Assembly (NCBI RefSeq): GCF_021134715.1
Contig: NC_060021.1
Coordinates: 11,316,501-11,380,500, forward strand
Length of the DNA: 64,000 nt
Direction of reading: 5' to 3'
Origin: Daphnia pulex
Lineage: Eukaryota; Arthropoda; Branchiopoda; Diplostraca; Daphniidae
The translations under genes were made by a program, and so were the position numbers. This document shows, piece by piece, positions 14,103 to 25,800 of the stretch (the stretch's first letter is position 1; each line of letters begins with the position of its first letter). The notes beneath the pieces are model-generated. The model saw only the letters and a program-made list of their open reading frames with translations. It was not told the DNA's origin and ran no database searches.

Positions 14103-15762
14103 ATGACTAAATCGAATAAATCATTTAGAAATACAGCAGTGACCGTGAACCAGGTAGTAGCAGTGGTAGCAGCAGCACGACTGAGGGGATTTTTCAATTC
14201 GTTCTAATCACGAAACTTGTTGAATCGAATCAGTTCCATTGCGAAGGGAGAAAGAATTTGTTCAATCCTATTATTATTATCATGTAGTTGTTGCTGTTGT
14301 TGTTGTTGTACTTGTAGACGCGCGTAACCAACCGGTGACTCAGACGCGGTTGAATAAATCCATTCACAATGAGGACGATACAAATAGCCGAGCCAAGAAT
14401 TTCCTTGTTGAAACAACAAAACAAAACAAAAGGGGGAAATGAAGAAATCGAAACGGAAAAGAGGAGAATATAATCCAATCGTCGAGAAGGAAAAAACAAC
14501 AACAACTGTATACAGTTGTGTGTGTTTGTTGGTTGGGGGCCTGGCCACCCGTACAACGTGAGCTATACTCTGCTTGGCTGCTGGCCATCCGACTGCTGGG
14601 CAATTCCACACAACTGCCATCATCGAGAATAACACAACTCGTCCAACTCGGAAGACAAGAACAAGAGCTATGGGCTCAGACTCACAGCAGTCGGTCAACA
14701 TGTGATTATTCCATTAGGACATTGGGTGGCCAATCACGCCATCCCGCATTTCTGATTCTCTCTCCTACTTTTGATTTCCATCGTCTCTCTCGAGAGAGAC
14801 GGACAAAAAAAAAAACCCAAAAAATTTCAACAACCAACAACAAAAAAAGGCAGAATGAAAGATGAGAGTATTTCGTCCGTTTTGTTTTTCTTTTTTATTA
14901 TTATTATTTCAAACCAATCCGAACGGACGAGGCCGTGAGAAATCTCGGAGGTACGTGGACCTTTCCAATCGGTTTGTGGCGTGTCTTATCGCTGGTGGTG
15001 GTAGTAAACTGCGCCCAGCCTTCACTCTTCGCCTCCTTTTTTTACACGTAGGTGATACACCACCACCACCAACCACACAGCCAAAAGAGCTTCTTGTCTC
15101 AAAATCCACACAACAAAACGAACAATCAAACGGGGGGGAACGAAATTTTACCAGAAAGAAAAGAAAAAGAAAAAGAGAAGACGTGGCGTCGGACGCGATG
15201 GATGGGCCGAGGAAACGCGGGGTATTTTTTGTTTTGTTCAATTGATAAGAATTCAATAAAACGTCAAGGGGCTAACAAAAATTGGTGGGGAAATTGTTTC
15301 CACCCTTTTTTTCTTTTTTATTCCGAAATATCCGACGTATTCCCCGATAAAGCCGACAACCTCAAAAAATCCGAAAATTTGTTGGCCCTTCTTCTTTTTA
15401 TTATTATTATTATTTGTGTGTGTTTTTCTGTTAAACCTTTGGGTATTTGGCCTTTCGCCTGTCTCTCAGCACGCCGTTAACATGAAGGGGGGAGGGAATT
15501 TATTTATATGGCAGATAACAATCGAAATCTTTCCCTTCTTTTTTTTTCTTTCATTCCGATGGGCTTTCGCATGTCTGGCGTGAAAAAAAAACAACTCTGG
15601 TCGGGAATTTGTAGGAAATTTCCTTCTACTTTGTTCCCGAAAAGCTTCTACAAGACACCAAAGTATTAATTATCTTGTCGGACTCGCTCGCAGGGAGAGA
15701 TAAATAGAGTCGGCGGGACCGTCTTCTACCCAAAAAAACATTTTCAATCGGAACAAATGGAC

Positions 15763-15777
15763 GGGGGGGGGGGGGGG
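15763..15777 (+). repeat. poly-G run of 15
   Basis: Fifteen consecutive G residues. This is a likely place for sequencing or assembly slippage, and a possible intermolecular G-quadruplex former. Confidence 0.9.
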
Positions 15778-18700
15778 TTATACGGTGGTACGGATGTTTT
15801 ACAACAACAACAGAGACTCTTTATTTTTCGTGAATAGAAGAAACGAGATTGAATTGTTTGCATACGCGCCAGGGCGCCAGATTTTGAAACGCAGTTCAAA
15901 CAATATCCTCCGTTTTTTTTATGACGGCAGCGGGTCCTCGCATTTTCTCGGTCGATTTGTTACATCACGCTGGCCGCTCCGGCCCATACGTATAGCGCTA
16001 CACGGCGCGGTACAGGTAACATACCAACCGTATACACATCCACTCGAGTGTGATGTATTTACAGCCTCGGAAAACAACATCAAAGAGGAAGAAGAAATAA
16101 AAAAAAGAAAAAGGTGGACAAGATTTTGTGAATCTCGTCGTTCTGTTTCTTTCACGCGGGAGACGGGGGAATCTATTTGTTTCCTGCGACGTGTACAAAG
16201 GACCTGACAACCCTCCTCGACGGAACGAAAAAGAATGAGAGGGAGCGACGCGCTCAAGTGGCGGACGGGGTACCAACACGAGAAATCCGGGAGAAAAAGA
16301 AAAGAAAAATCCCGCAAACTCACGTTCGGTTATCACGGCGGCAGTCTAGGCCGCCCGGCGCATTGAAAAACAGGTGGTGCTCTTTTCTCTTCCATTCCAT
16401 TGGATTGAAAGAAATAGTGTTATTAGCGGAGGACGAGGAAACCGGACGGAGCGAGTCGAATGCAGGTGACAGGTGAGACTCGGCTGCTGCAGCCTCGATC
16501 GTTTATTCCTCATCTTATTATGTAGCCCACCAGTTAGAAAAAGAAGAAGAAGAAAAAAAAGAGATGGTGGAGGGGGGAAACGGACTTTACTTGTACGGGT
16601 ATTATGCAACAAACGTAATAAACGTGCGCCGTCCATCGGGAAAGAAAAAGGGGGAATTTTGTTGACGTTGATCGTCTGAAAATGCTTTGGCGACAGACAC
16701 AAGGATCTTGTTCTACTAACGAAAAATAAAAATCTCTTTTCTCTTTCTTTGAAGACAAGACAAGACATAGCACATTTGAATGCCCACTGATCCCGGATGA
16801 GAATAAACCATCGGATTTTGGTTGCTGTTGTTGTTGGCCACTTTTTTTTTGTCAGGTCCACCGCTTTTGGCACTTGAAAGAAACACACACATAGACACGC
16901 CATTTTCTTTGTTTTTCTCTCGCTTCTCCGCCGATTTTCTATCACACGCGGGATAAAATAAAAAGAAAAGGTTGAGCAATCAGAGCGGCGACACAAGGGC
17001 AGCAGCATCAGCACAAGTTCTTCTTCTTGGGCCGAATGGACATTCTATTCAAATGTCAAGAATTTCTGTCCGTTTCTTTTGTCCGTTGTCGAGCACGTAC
17101 GTGTACGTATACACATTTTGATTTGTTTTATTCATTCTGTTGGGCTTCCCGAAAAAGACGAATGGCAAACGGCGGGACAGAGAAAAAGCGTCGCGACGCC
17201 AGCGAGAGCCACAGAGAAAAAGTCGCCGTGTTGGAATCTCCACAACAAGAGCTATCGGTGGATGGCATCGCAGACTGGAAAGAAAAAGAAAAACACGCCG
17301 ATGACGCACGCAGGTGAAGGGGGAAAAACAACCAAAAAACGGGAAGGACGACTCAGCCAAAAAGAAAGAAGGAAAAAAAGGAAATGGCGAGCAATAAAAC
17401 AAAGCAACAACAACAACAACAGCAGCTCGTGCCCGTTGTCTTTTGGTCAAGTCCATACCAAGCTCAGGAGGTCGTAAATCACTTGACCAAACACTTCCCC
17501 CGAAAAACTTAAAAAGAGACACCCAAAAAACGTGCGGGGAAAAAAACGAGAAAAAAACAAAACAGACGATTTCACCCACCTTCGTGATTGAGCCGATGCA
17601 AAGGTCAACATCGATCGTGCTCTGCAATCATTAAGACGCCATTAATGACTTAAATGACCCTACAGGAAAAAAAAATGATTAAGATTGGCTGATGGCATCG
17701 CGTGTCATGATTCCATCCGACAATTGCCCCACAAGATTTCTTTTTTTTTTTTTTCTCATGTTTATTTTATCGTTTCGCGAGGGGAAGAAACACTCTCTGA
17801 TTAGTCAGGTGGGGGGGTTTTAGGTTATGTGTTCATTTATGTATATAAATCGATGGGTTTTAAATTTATTATTCTTTCGTTTCCCCCCTCCCCTTGTTTA
17901 TAGAAAAAGGAAGACAAAACGTGTCGAGGAACCCAAAAAGAAAAAGAGAAATTACGCGAGAGTCCGCTTGGTTTTTCTGCTGATCAAGTCAAGAAAAAAA
18001 AAACAACGAAATAATAAAAAAGAAAACTATGGGCAAAAAAAAAAAAAAAAAAGCGTGTGGTGTGTCTCGTGAAGAGAGAGGAGGAATATAAACAACATCA
18101 CACGCGGAACTTGAAAAATAAAACGAAAAATCAAAGAAGACGCAAACAAACACAAAACTGCAGTTTTCTTCTTGTTGTTTTTTTTTGGTTGTTTTTGGTT
18201 ATTTTTCATCTTTGAGAAAATTTCTTTTCCTCCTTCTTCTTCTTCTTCTATTTTCCTTCTTTATTTATTTTTATCGACGGGCGGGGAATGTCGTTATTGC
18301 ATCCGCGTCCAGCGTTGCGGAAGGCACCAGGAGCACCAGCATTTCGCGAGAACCTTTTTTTTAACGATCCGTGAGAGAAGAGAAACACAAAATGCCAAGA
18401 GAAAAAAGAAAAAAAAACGCCAAAATTATTATCACGAGAAATGATTTGTTGATTGTATATGTGTACGACTATATAGTACGAACATAATCTGTTGTATAAC
18501 CTTTTATTTTTATATTCTGCTATTAATTCTCCAGCGAGAGCTAGAGAAGCGAGAGAGAGGGCTAATATTATTATTATGATGATGATGATGATTTTTTCTG
18601 TCTGGGGCCCCTTATTTTTGCCTTTTTTTTCCTTTTCGCGTTCAGACACGTAACGTCGAATGAATAATGAAAGAGGGTTTTCGTGGAATTTTTTATACTC

Positions 18701-19372
18701 TTCCAGAGTAGTAGTATATAGACGTGTTTAGTACATTTCCCACCCGAAAAAGTCAAAGAGAAACTGGATTCTTTCGTCGTCGGGATTCAACACATTTCTA
18801 TTTTTATGAACAGGAGCATTTTTTTCTTTCTACCCGAGTCAGTCGGTCCCTCCGTCTCGAGTTCCTTCGTATTCTCAAAAGGGCATACCGGCGACGAACA
18901 AACTCTCCTCTAAACCTCAATCGAATTGCTGCAACCTCCTTGAGAGCAAAACGATCTGCTGCTGCACACTGACCAAGAAAACTGACGAGAAATTAAAGTT
19001 TAACCGTTGTGACTGGACATCAACTTTTACTGCCAAGCTTTTTCCTTCTTCGCTTAGGGATAAAAGTAATTTTTCTCCTTTTATTATTTCGAACAAAATG
19101 TCGAGCGTTTTAAAACGGCAGCTAGAGAGAGAGAGAGAGAAAGCGACTGGTTCTCATTTCACGGCTGCTCTTGGCAACAAGAAGCGGCTCAACCTCTCGC
19201 ACTCAATTCATTACGACAGGTGCGTGAACACACACACACGTCCAGTAGTAGGTAGTTGCGCTGCTCCTCCTCCTCCACGCCGCCCATCCCCCCCCTGTAT
19301 TACGCAAGGAGCAGCGCAACAAGAGCGTAAAAATCCAAAGAAGAAGAAGAAGAAGCAGATGTCTAAACTCAC

Positions 19373-19801
19373 CATCAACTGCGTCTTCCTCATCGTCGTT
19401 GTCGTCTTCTGAGCTCGTGGTCGTTCCTATCGTCGAATCGGCGGCGGCTTCGTCACTGGACGGGAAAATAAAAAATGAATTGAATTTCTCCCCGAGAATT
19501 TAAATGCAAATTTACTTTTTTGTTTTATTATTCACCTTTCATTGAATGAAACGTTGGCTTCGACTGATGGACTAGCGCCCGGTTGGATGTGATGGGAGGT
19601 GGTGGTGGTGGTGGTGGTGGTCGAGGCGGCGGTTCCATTTCCGTTGGTCTCGTCCAAAATGAGAATGGACTCGTAGGACGGCGGTGCTACCGGCCAGGTG
19701 CAATGGACGCTCGGAATGGAAGTGGTGGCGGCGGTGCTGTTGTTGTTGATGCCGCCATTGCTGGATGCCCGAACGGCTTCCTCGTACGACGGCAGAGTCG
19801 C
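19373..19801 (-). CDS. exons 8-9 of the SUSD4-like gene (LPSY and PPSY motifs)
   Basis: Exon 8 (19801-19536) follows acceptor GCGATAG/GCG, with its pyrimidine tract about 30 nt upstream, and ends AAAG/GTGAAT. It encodes LPSYEEAV and PPSYESIL plus an eight-Thr run from an ACC repeat. Exon 9 (19455-19373) follows GTCCAG and ends GATG/GTGAGT, encoding the acidic SSEDDNDDEEDAVD. Phases are consistent (2, then 1). No downstream exon could be assigned. Confidence 0.65.
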
Positions 19802-22800
19802 CTATCGCGGGACCCGATCGAAGTCGAATAAAAACAAGAAAAAAAGAAAGAAAATTGAATTTTCAAGAATCAACCGACATAAACAATTGGGCAAAGTCAA
19901 CAGCAACAACCAAACAAGTGGGCACTTGACTCTGGCGAAGAGTGGCGCGACATGTTCAAGAAGACGGGATCCTCCTTTCTTGTTTTGTCTCTTTTGACTT
20001 TGAGGACGGGGCAGGCACGCGCGCGCGTGGCCGCCAGGGATAAGAAGGAGAACTGGAATGCGCAACTCGGCGGTAGACAAGAGTCACAGCCAATTACCAG
20101 ATAATTGAAGGCCATTTAACACTACTCGCTACTAATCCAATAACCAAATATTCAAAAAAACTAGCGGAGGGCGGAGGAGTAGAGAAAAAAAAAAAACTGC
20201 CGCAAAAGGGACGACCGGATTGGCCAGCCAAACAATCGCGGACACAACCAAAGGGAAGAAATACAACAAAAACCGGTCACACAAATCATCAATTTCCAGA
20301 GAGAGATTTCTTTGGCTGATTTGCCAATTAGCTCAGACTCCCTGTGTAGGTAAGAAACTGAAAAAAACCAAAAAATTCAAATAGAAATTTCGAAAAAAAA
20401 ACTCGAGGAAGAGAAAAGAAGGAAACTTGTCCATTAATTTCGCCCCGTGTGCTGCTCCCTCCTCTGTCGGCAGGTCAAATATATATCACCTGTTGGATTT
20501 GGGCGTCGCCCGAGCAGCTGCTCAACCAACTGCGCTGAAGCTTTTCATCTTCCTCTGAACTGCCCAGTGTCTTTTGTGAAAAGTGTGAATTCTTCTCCTG
20601 TTTGAGGTTATCCCCAAATGGGTCGAGGACCGCCAATTAAACCCAACATCAGAGCTCCTATAACGAATGTCCCCTACCAGAAAGGCCCTCAACAACTTTA
20701 ACTCGATTGTAAATAAGAAGCCAAGAAAGAAAGAAGAAGAAGAAGAAGAAAAAAATTTTCATTGCCACATCCTCCCCTCTCGTAATCGTAGCGCCCGATC
20801 GGGCCAGGTGTGTGTGTGAGCTGGCGCGTGCTTGGTAGAAAGGGGGGGAAAAAGACACCGAGAGCAGTCAGCAGTCTCACCGAGAGAGAAAAAGAAAGAA
20901 AAGGTGTTCGATCCATCACGTTTTTAATTGACTCGCGGGGGTCACTTGGGAACTGACACTTGTTGGGCTTCTGCTGGATCTTGTGTGCCGGCCCCATCTC
21001 CCCAATCTGAGAAAAACAAAAACTGCCCAGACGACGTCTCGGCGGAATATAAAATGGGGGGAGTCGTCATTTCAGGAGAGTGGCAAACCAAATCGGCGAG
21101 AGCAAAAACAAAAAACCATCCGCGGGATTATATACACACCTAATAAAAAATCAAACAGCAGCTAAAGGATAAGCCCCTTTCGAGATCGTTTAAGCCGTCC
21201 TCGGGAGAGAGAACTAACAGTAGTTGGTTCGGGGAGGGAGAAAAAAAAGGAATGCGGTCCGGTGATAAACATCCATGCGAGAGAGAGAGAGAGAGAAAGA
21301 AGAGGAAAAGAATAGACAAGTGTGCAGACAGGTTTTTGTGTCTCGGTGATTTTTCTCCGTTTGAACGCAGCGCGTGGCAGCAGCAGCAGCAGCAGCGGAG
21401 CGATGAAAAACACACGCGCGCCTCTATATCCATCCTGATATCTCCGCATTTCATCGCTCAGTCCGAAACGAGTGGGAGCCGGCGCCTCCACAGTTTCAAG
21501 TTGATGACACCACACAGACCTCTCTCTCTCTCTTATTCTTCTTTTTCTTCTAGCTGAGACACACTTAAAAGAAAACAGGGAATATAGAGATGGAATACAT
21601 CAAAGTTTCCTCGTAGTAAATAGAATCGGAGAGAGAGAGAGAGAGAGAGAGAGGATGTGGCGGATGATCGATGCCTATCAATTCACGCCAACTCCAAATT
21701 AACGAGAAGGAGGAGAGAGAGGTGCTCACACTTCTCCTTCTTCTTCTGCTTTTGGGATGATTTCGTGTTTTGTGAAACCGAAAGTGAAAACAAACCAAGA
21801 CAAACAGCAAATCATGTCGCTAGTTTCGGGTTTTCTATAGCCGAGGAAAAAAAGAAAGAAAGAAAGAAAGAGGAGGAGGAATCTTCCGACATCTTTTCGG
21901 TGCGCATTTGCCAACCCCAAGATAGACATCGCAAACATAACACACGCCAGGTAGTAGTAGGTAGTAGTAGTAGTACGTGGTGGTGGTAGTAGCGGCAGTA
22001 GTAAACCAAATAAACTTTTTTCTTCTTCTTCTATCTTCTTTCTTTATATTTTTCTTCTCTCCCTGGAGGAGGAAGAAAGGCAAAAGGGGACGCAGTCACG
22101 CCATCCCGAACGAAAACGAACGACCGTCCGACCAACCAGCCAGCCGGAGAAATTCCGGGAGCAAGTGTAACAGCTTCCAAAACATCTCGAACAGAATACA
22201 AAATAAATCAAACCATAAAAAAAGAAGAAGAAGAAGAAAAACTGCAAGGCAAACTAGTCATTTAGTTCTAACCCAAGAGAGAGAAAAAAAAGAGGGAGGG
22301 AAATCATCTAATAAAAGTGGAACAAGAGGTGGGAAAAGGAAAACAATCTCGGCGTAAAATTTAAAAAAAAAAGAAGGTAGACGGTCAGATATATATTCTC
22401 TTCTCTTTCTCTCTGCCGGGCTGCTGCTGCTGGACAGATAATATAGCGCCAGAGACAAGAAACATATCAGACCAGCAGAGAGTCGTCGTCCTTTTCTCAT
22501 TTCTACTCGTGGCCGTCCATCGTGAGCTGAATGCCTAATCAGCTGCGACTGAGGGGAGGTTAAGCTCAACATCGCCGGCATTATCATATTCGACCGTACA
22601 CACACACACAGAGCCCCATCTTTTATTCTTCGTCCTTCTATTTATATTTCTCCCACTTGTTTTTTTCTTTTCTTCTTCTTCCACACAGCCGAAAAAGTAT
22701 CCGCCGATGTTACGTGTGTGTATTGTCTAACCTGAATACCATTTCAAATGGTGGGGGGAAAAAGTACCAACACACACTGTTAAGAGCACTGCACTTTGGA

Positions 22801-25800
22801 ATGTTTCAAAAGTTGTTCTCCGAGGAAAAGCGATGAAGAAATTCGCCGAATGATCAACTTGAAAAAACGTTTTCATTCTGTTGCTATGCCTTTGATTTTC
22901 TCTTTTTTGAACAAATGCGAGATTTATTTGTTGAACAAAAAGATAAAAAGATCGACGCGAACTGCGGGGGTCATAACGTCGGGACCGTTTTGACTGGTCG
23001 GACATTTCAAGACGATGGACACTCGAAATTTTTTTGTTTTGTAGAAAAAAAAAGACATGGAAAAAGTGGCCGCAGTCACGCTAGGAGGTCAAAACCAGGA
23101 ACTGTCAATCGAGACATAAATCCAGCAAACATCCTCCTACCCATCCAGAAGTGGGGAAAAAAAAGTTCCACATTTCAAAACAAACTAAACAAATAAAAGG
23201 AAAAAAAAAAAAAACCGAAGAAAAGGCCCATCTCTTGATAGGTGGTCCACCTTTCACCCCCCGTCTTTTCTCTCATTTAAAGCGTCTGGTTCTCTGGCCC
23301 CTTTGTATTTATTTGCTTTCGTGATGGCCCGTTTTTGTGTGTGTGTGTGTGTCGTTATTTGCGCGTGTGCCAGCTCATCCGGAGCTGCCGGTGACTCACC
23401 ATCTCCCACAATGAGAATGTGGGGATTTTCTCTCTTCAAAAAACAGCCAACGGGGGAAAAAAGAAAAGGGCGATGAGCCAATAGAGCGGAGCTAAAGCGA
23501 ATCTACTGGAAAACACAATGGGCAACCACACAGAGAGAGACAGACGGCCAGTATAATGTATGTATTTATTTATAAATCGAACTGGAGTCATATCGCCGTA
23601 AACGCAAAGCGTCAGGAGGAGGAATCCACAATCTTGAGAATTAGAAGAAAAAGAACCAAGGCGCTTTTAAGCGCAACGTCTTTTTAACTCGTTCTCTCCC
23701 GACTACAAAATAAATATTAGCGTAAGTATTAGATTGGCATTCTTCCCAGCCAATATTTATCCATTTTTCTGATCAGAGCCCCTTTATTCATTTATTTATG
23801 TATTTATTTATTTATTTATTCTTTTGCGCCGCTTCGTCTATTTTTATACTTTCCTTCGTAAAAAAATATCAGAAGAAGAAAAAGAAAAACAAGAGGGTCG
23901 GTCGGCAAAGTTTTTAAAAAACGACGACCTCTCAGCTCTCGCTGCGGACGGATGGACCCGGGCGGATGGACGGATGGGAGACGCGCAAGAGTTTAAGAGA
24001 ACGCAGATACCGAGAGGCCCCCATGAATAACAATAAATCAAAGCGGGGCGAGCGGGAATTTGTTTTTCCTTTCTCCTTTTCTTTTATTTTTTGCTGCTTT
24101 TCATCTCATTTTCAAAAGCCACGACGATAGTAAAAAAAAAAAGAAAAAGAAGAAGAGGAAAAAAAGAAAAAGAAAAAGAAAACCTTAAAGGTGGAAGCTT
24201 CTTTCTACCTTCCTCCTAAGATAAATACGCAGCTTATCTTTTTCTTTGAAATTGATATTTGAGAAGAGCCGAGAGCCCCAGACACAAAATAAAATACCAA
24301 CAGATAAAAAAGGAAAAAAACTTTTTCTTTCCTTCTTTCTTTCTTTCCCTGTTCCTTCTTCTTCGTGACCGTTTAGACTTTGGAGGATGATATGACAATT
24401 GACTGCCCGGATCAACAAGTTGGGTGTGTGTGTGTGTGTGTACAGGAGAACTATACCCACACACACACACACACAAGAGTTTTAAAAGAGTTTCACTGTC
24501 TGCCAGTCGGCCCCACCTGCAACCTTCCACAAATAAGTGTTAAAAAAAGCGGGTCGGATGATAGGAGGAAGAATCAAGTGTATCGAGAGAGAGAGAGAGA
24601 GGATGATGTCATCCGGCTGAAGGATCTTCTCTCCTTTGGCAGAGGTGGAGTCGCCCCCTATTGCCCCCTCGTCTTCGCTCAAGATTTTTTCCCAAACGAA
24701 CGAAAAACCGTGTCGCCTTTTTGATGGAGGGAGGCGTAGACACACGCACACGGCAACAGCGGCGGTTCTCTCCCCCCCCCCCTTCGAATCGATTACGTCA
24801 ATCCCTGCCTCAAGGCCGGCCCCGTAACAACTCAACGTGTCGAGATGGGAGTTGCTCAACTTTGTCAGAAGTTGAAGGAAAAATCCCGAGACAACAAAAC
24901 AACTCAAAAGATATTATATTATAACCCCCCCCCCCTCTTCTAACGAAAAGTATCGCCCATTATACTACCTCCACACACACACACACACCCATTTACTTCT
25001 CTCCCGTGTGTGAGGGGGTGGGAGGACAACAACCAAAGAGTTTCAGTCGGAGCCAACGCCCCACACTGGATTCTTTTCTTTGGCTGCTCACTCTCGCGTT
25101 GTGTATATTCTAATAATAAAATTTAAAAAAAGAAAGAAAGAAAAAACTTTTTTCTGAACGCCGCCCCGTGTCCCGGATTTTTTCTTTTTCTTTTCTTTTC
25201 TGCTCCTTCAAGTCCCTCTCAATCACAATCGACCAATCAGACAAGATGACCTGCCTCTGTGCTGCTGCTGCTGGTCATCTCTTCGGTGGAAATTGCGACT
25301 CTCGGTGTGACCAAGACGAGTTTGATGAATGATCGCAGCCGAGCGTAAAAAGCAGAGGGGCAAAAGAAACAAGTTTAGGAAGACTTTTGGAAATAAAAAC
25401 AACAACAACAACATTGGAGGGGGGAGCTTCTCTACTACTATACTAATCTCCCGGGCATATCTCAAATGTGATTTAACATAACCTGATTAAAAAGGTGGAA
25501 ATGTTCGATAAATTTCCGAGCGAGAGAGCAAACGTCAAGCGTGTAATGAATCATCAGGTTGTGTTGATGTTGTTGTTTTTACCTTGGCGATCATCCGTGA
25601 TCTACAATTTGAATTTATTTCGGGCCCTGCATTTGTTTTTTCCTTGTGACGTTCTTTCCTATTTCCTTTCAATTTTAGACCTATGCGACAGAGTCTCTGC
25701 CGCCTGTTGCGTCACATGAGAATGATCCCCCTCCACGATGAGGGAAAAAATTGAGCGGGAGGCCTGTCAAGGGGCGGCGGTGGCGGCGGCCAGTTTGGTG

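Larger units (their letters stand above)
1..19372. other. gene-poor, microsatellite-rich stretch with no supported gene
   Basis: I see no convincing coding exon, tRNA or rRNA here. Open frames up to about 220 codons exist on both strands, but they consist of homopolymeric or repetitive residues from simple repeats and show no domain motif. The sequence has many TTC/GAA, CA/TG, GA/CT, AAC/TTG, CAG/CTG and poly-A/T tracts. The missing 3' exon(s) of the minus-strand sushi gene should lie in the right part of this stretch. An interspersed repeat copy (about 4928-5830), perfect inverted repeats at 12644-12666 and 14072-14102, and a 15-G run are listed separately. Confidence 0.6.

Noticed and set aside
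16346-17014. 222-codon minus-strand open frame
   Set aside because: Residue content follows simple repeats (Phe/Leu/Pro runs), no domain motif, no supportable splice context.
19203-19294. candidate terminal exon of the sushi gene
   Set aside because: Phase-correct translation is Trp/Arg-rich and repeat-derived; the attractive acidic frame is out of phase with exon 9. Kept only as an open question.
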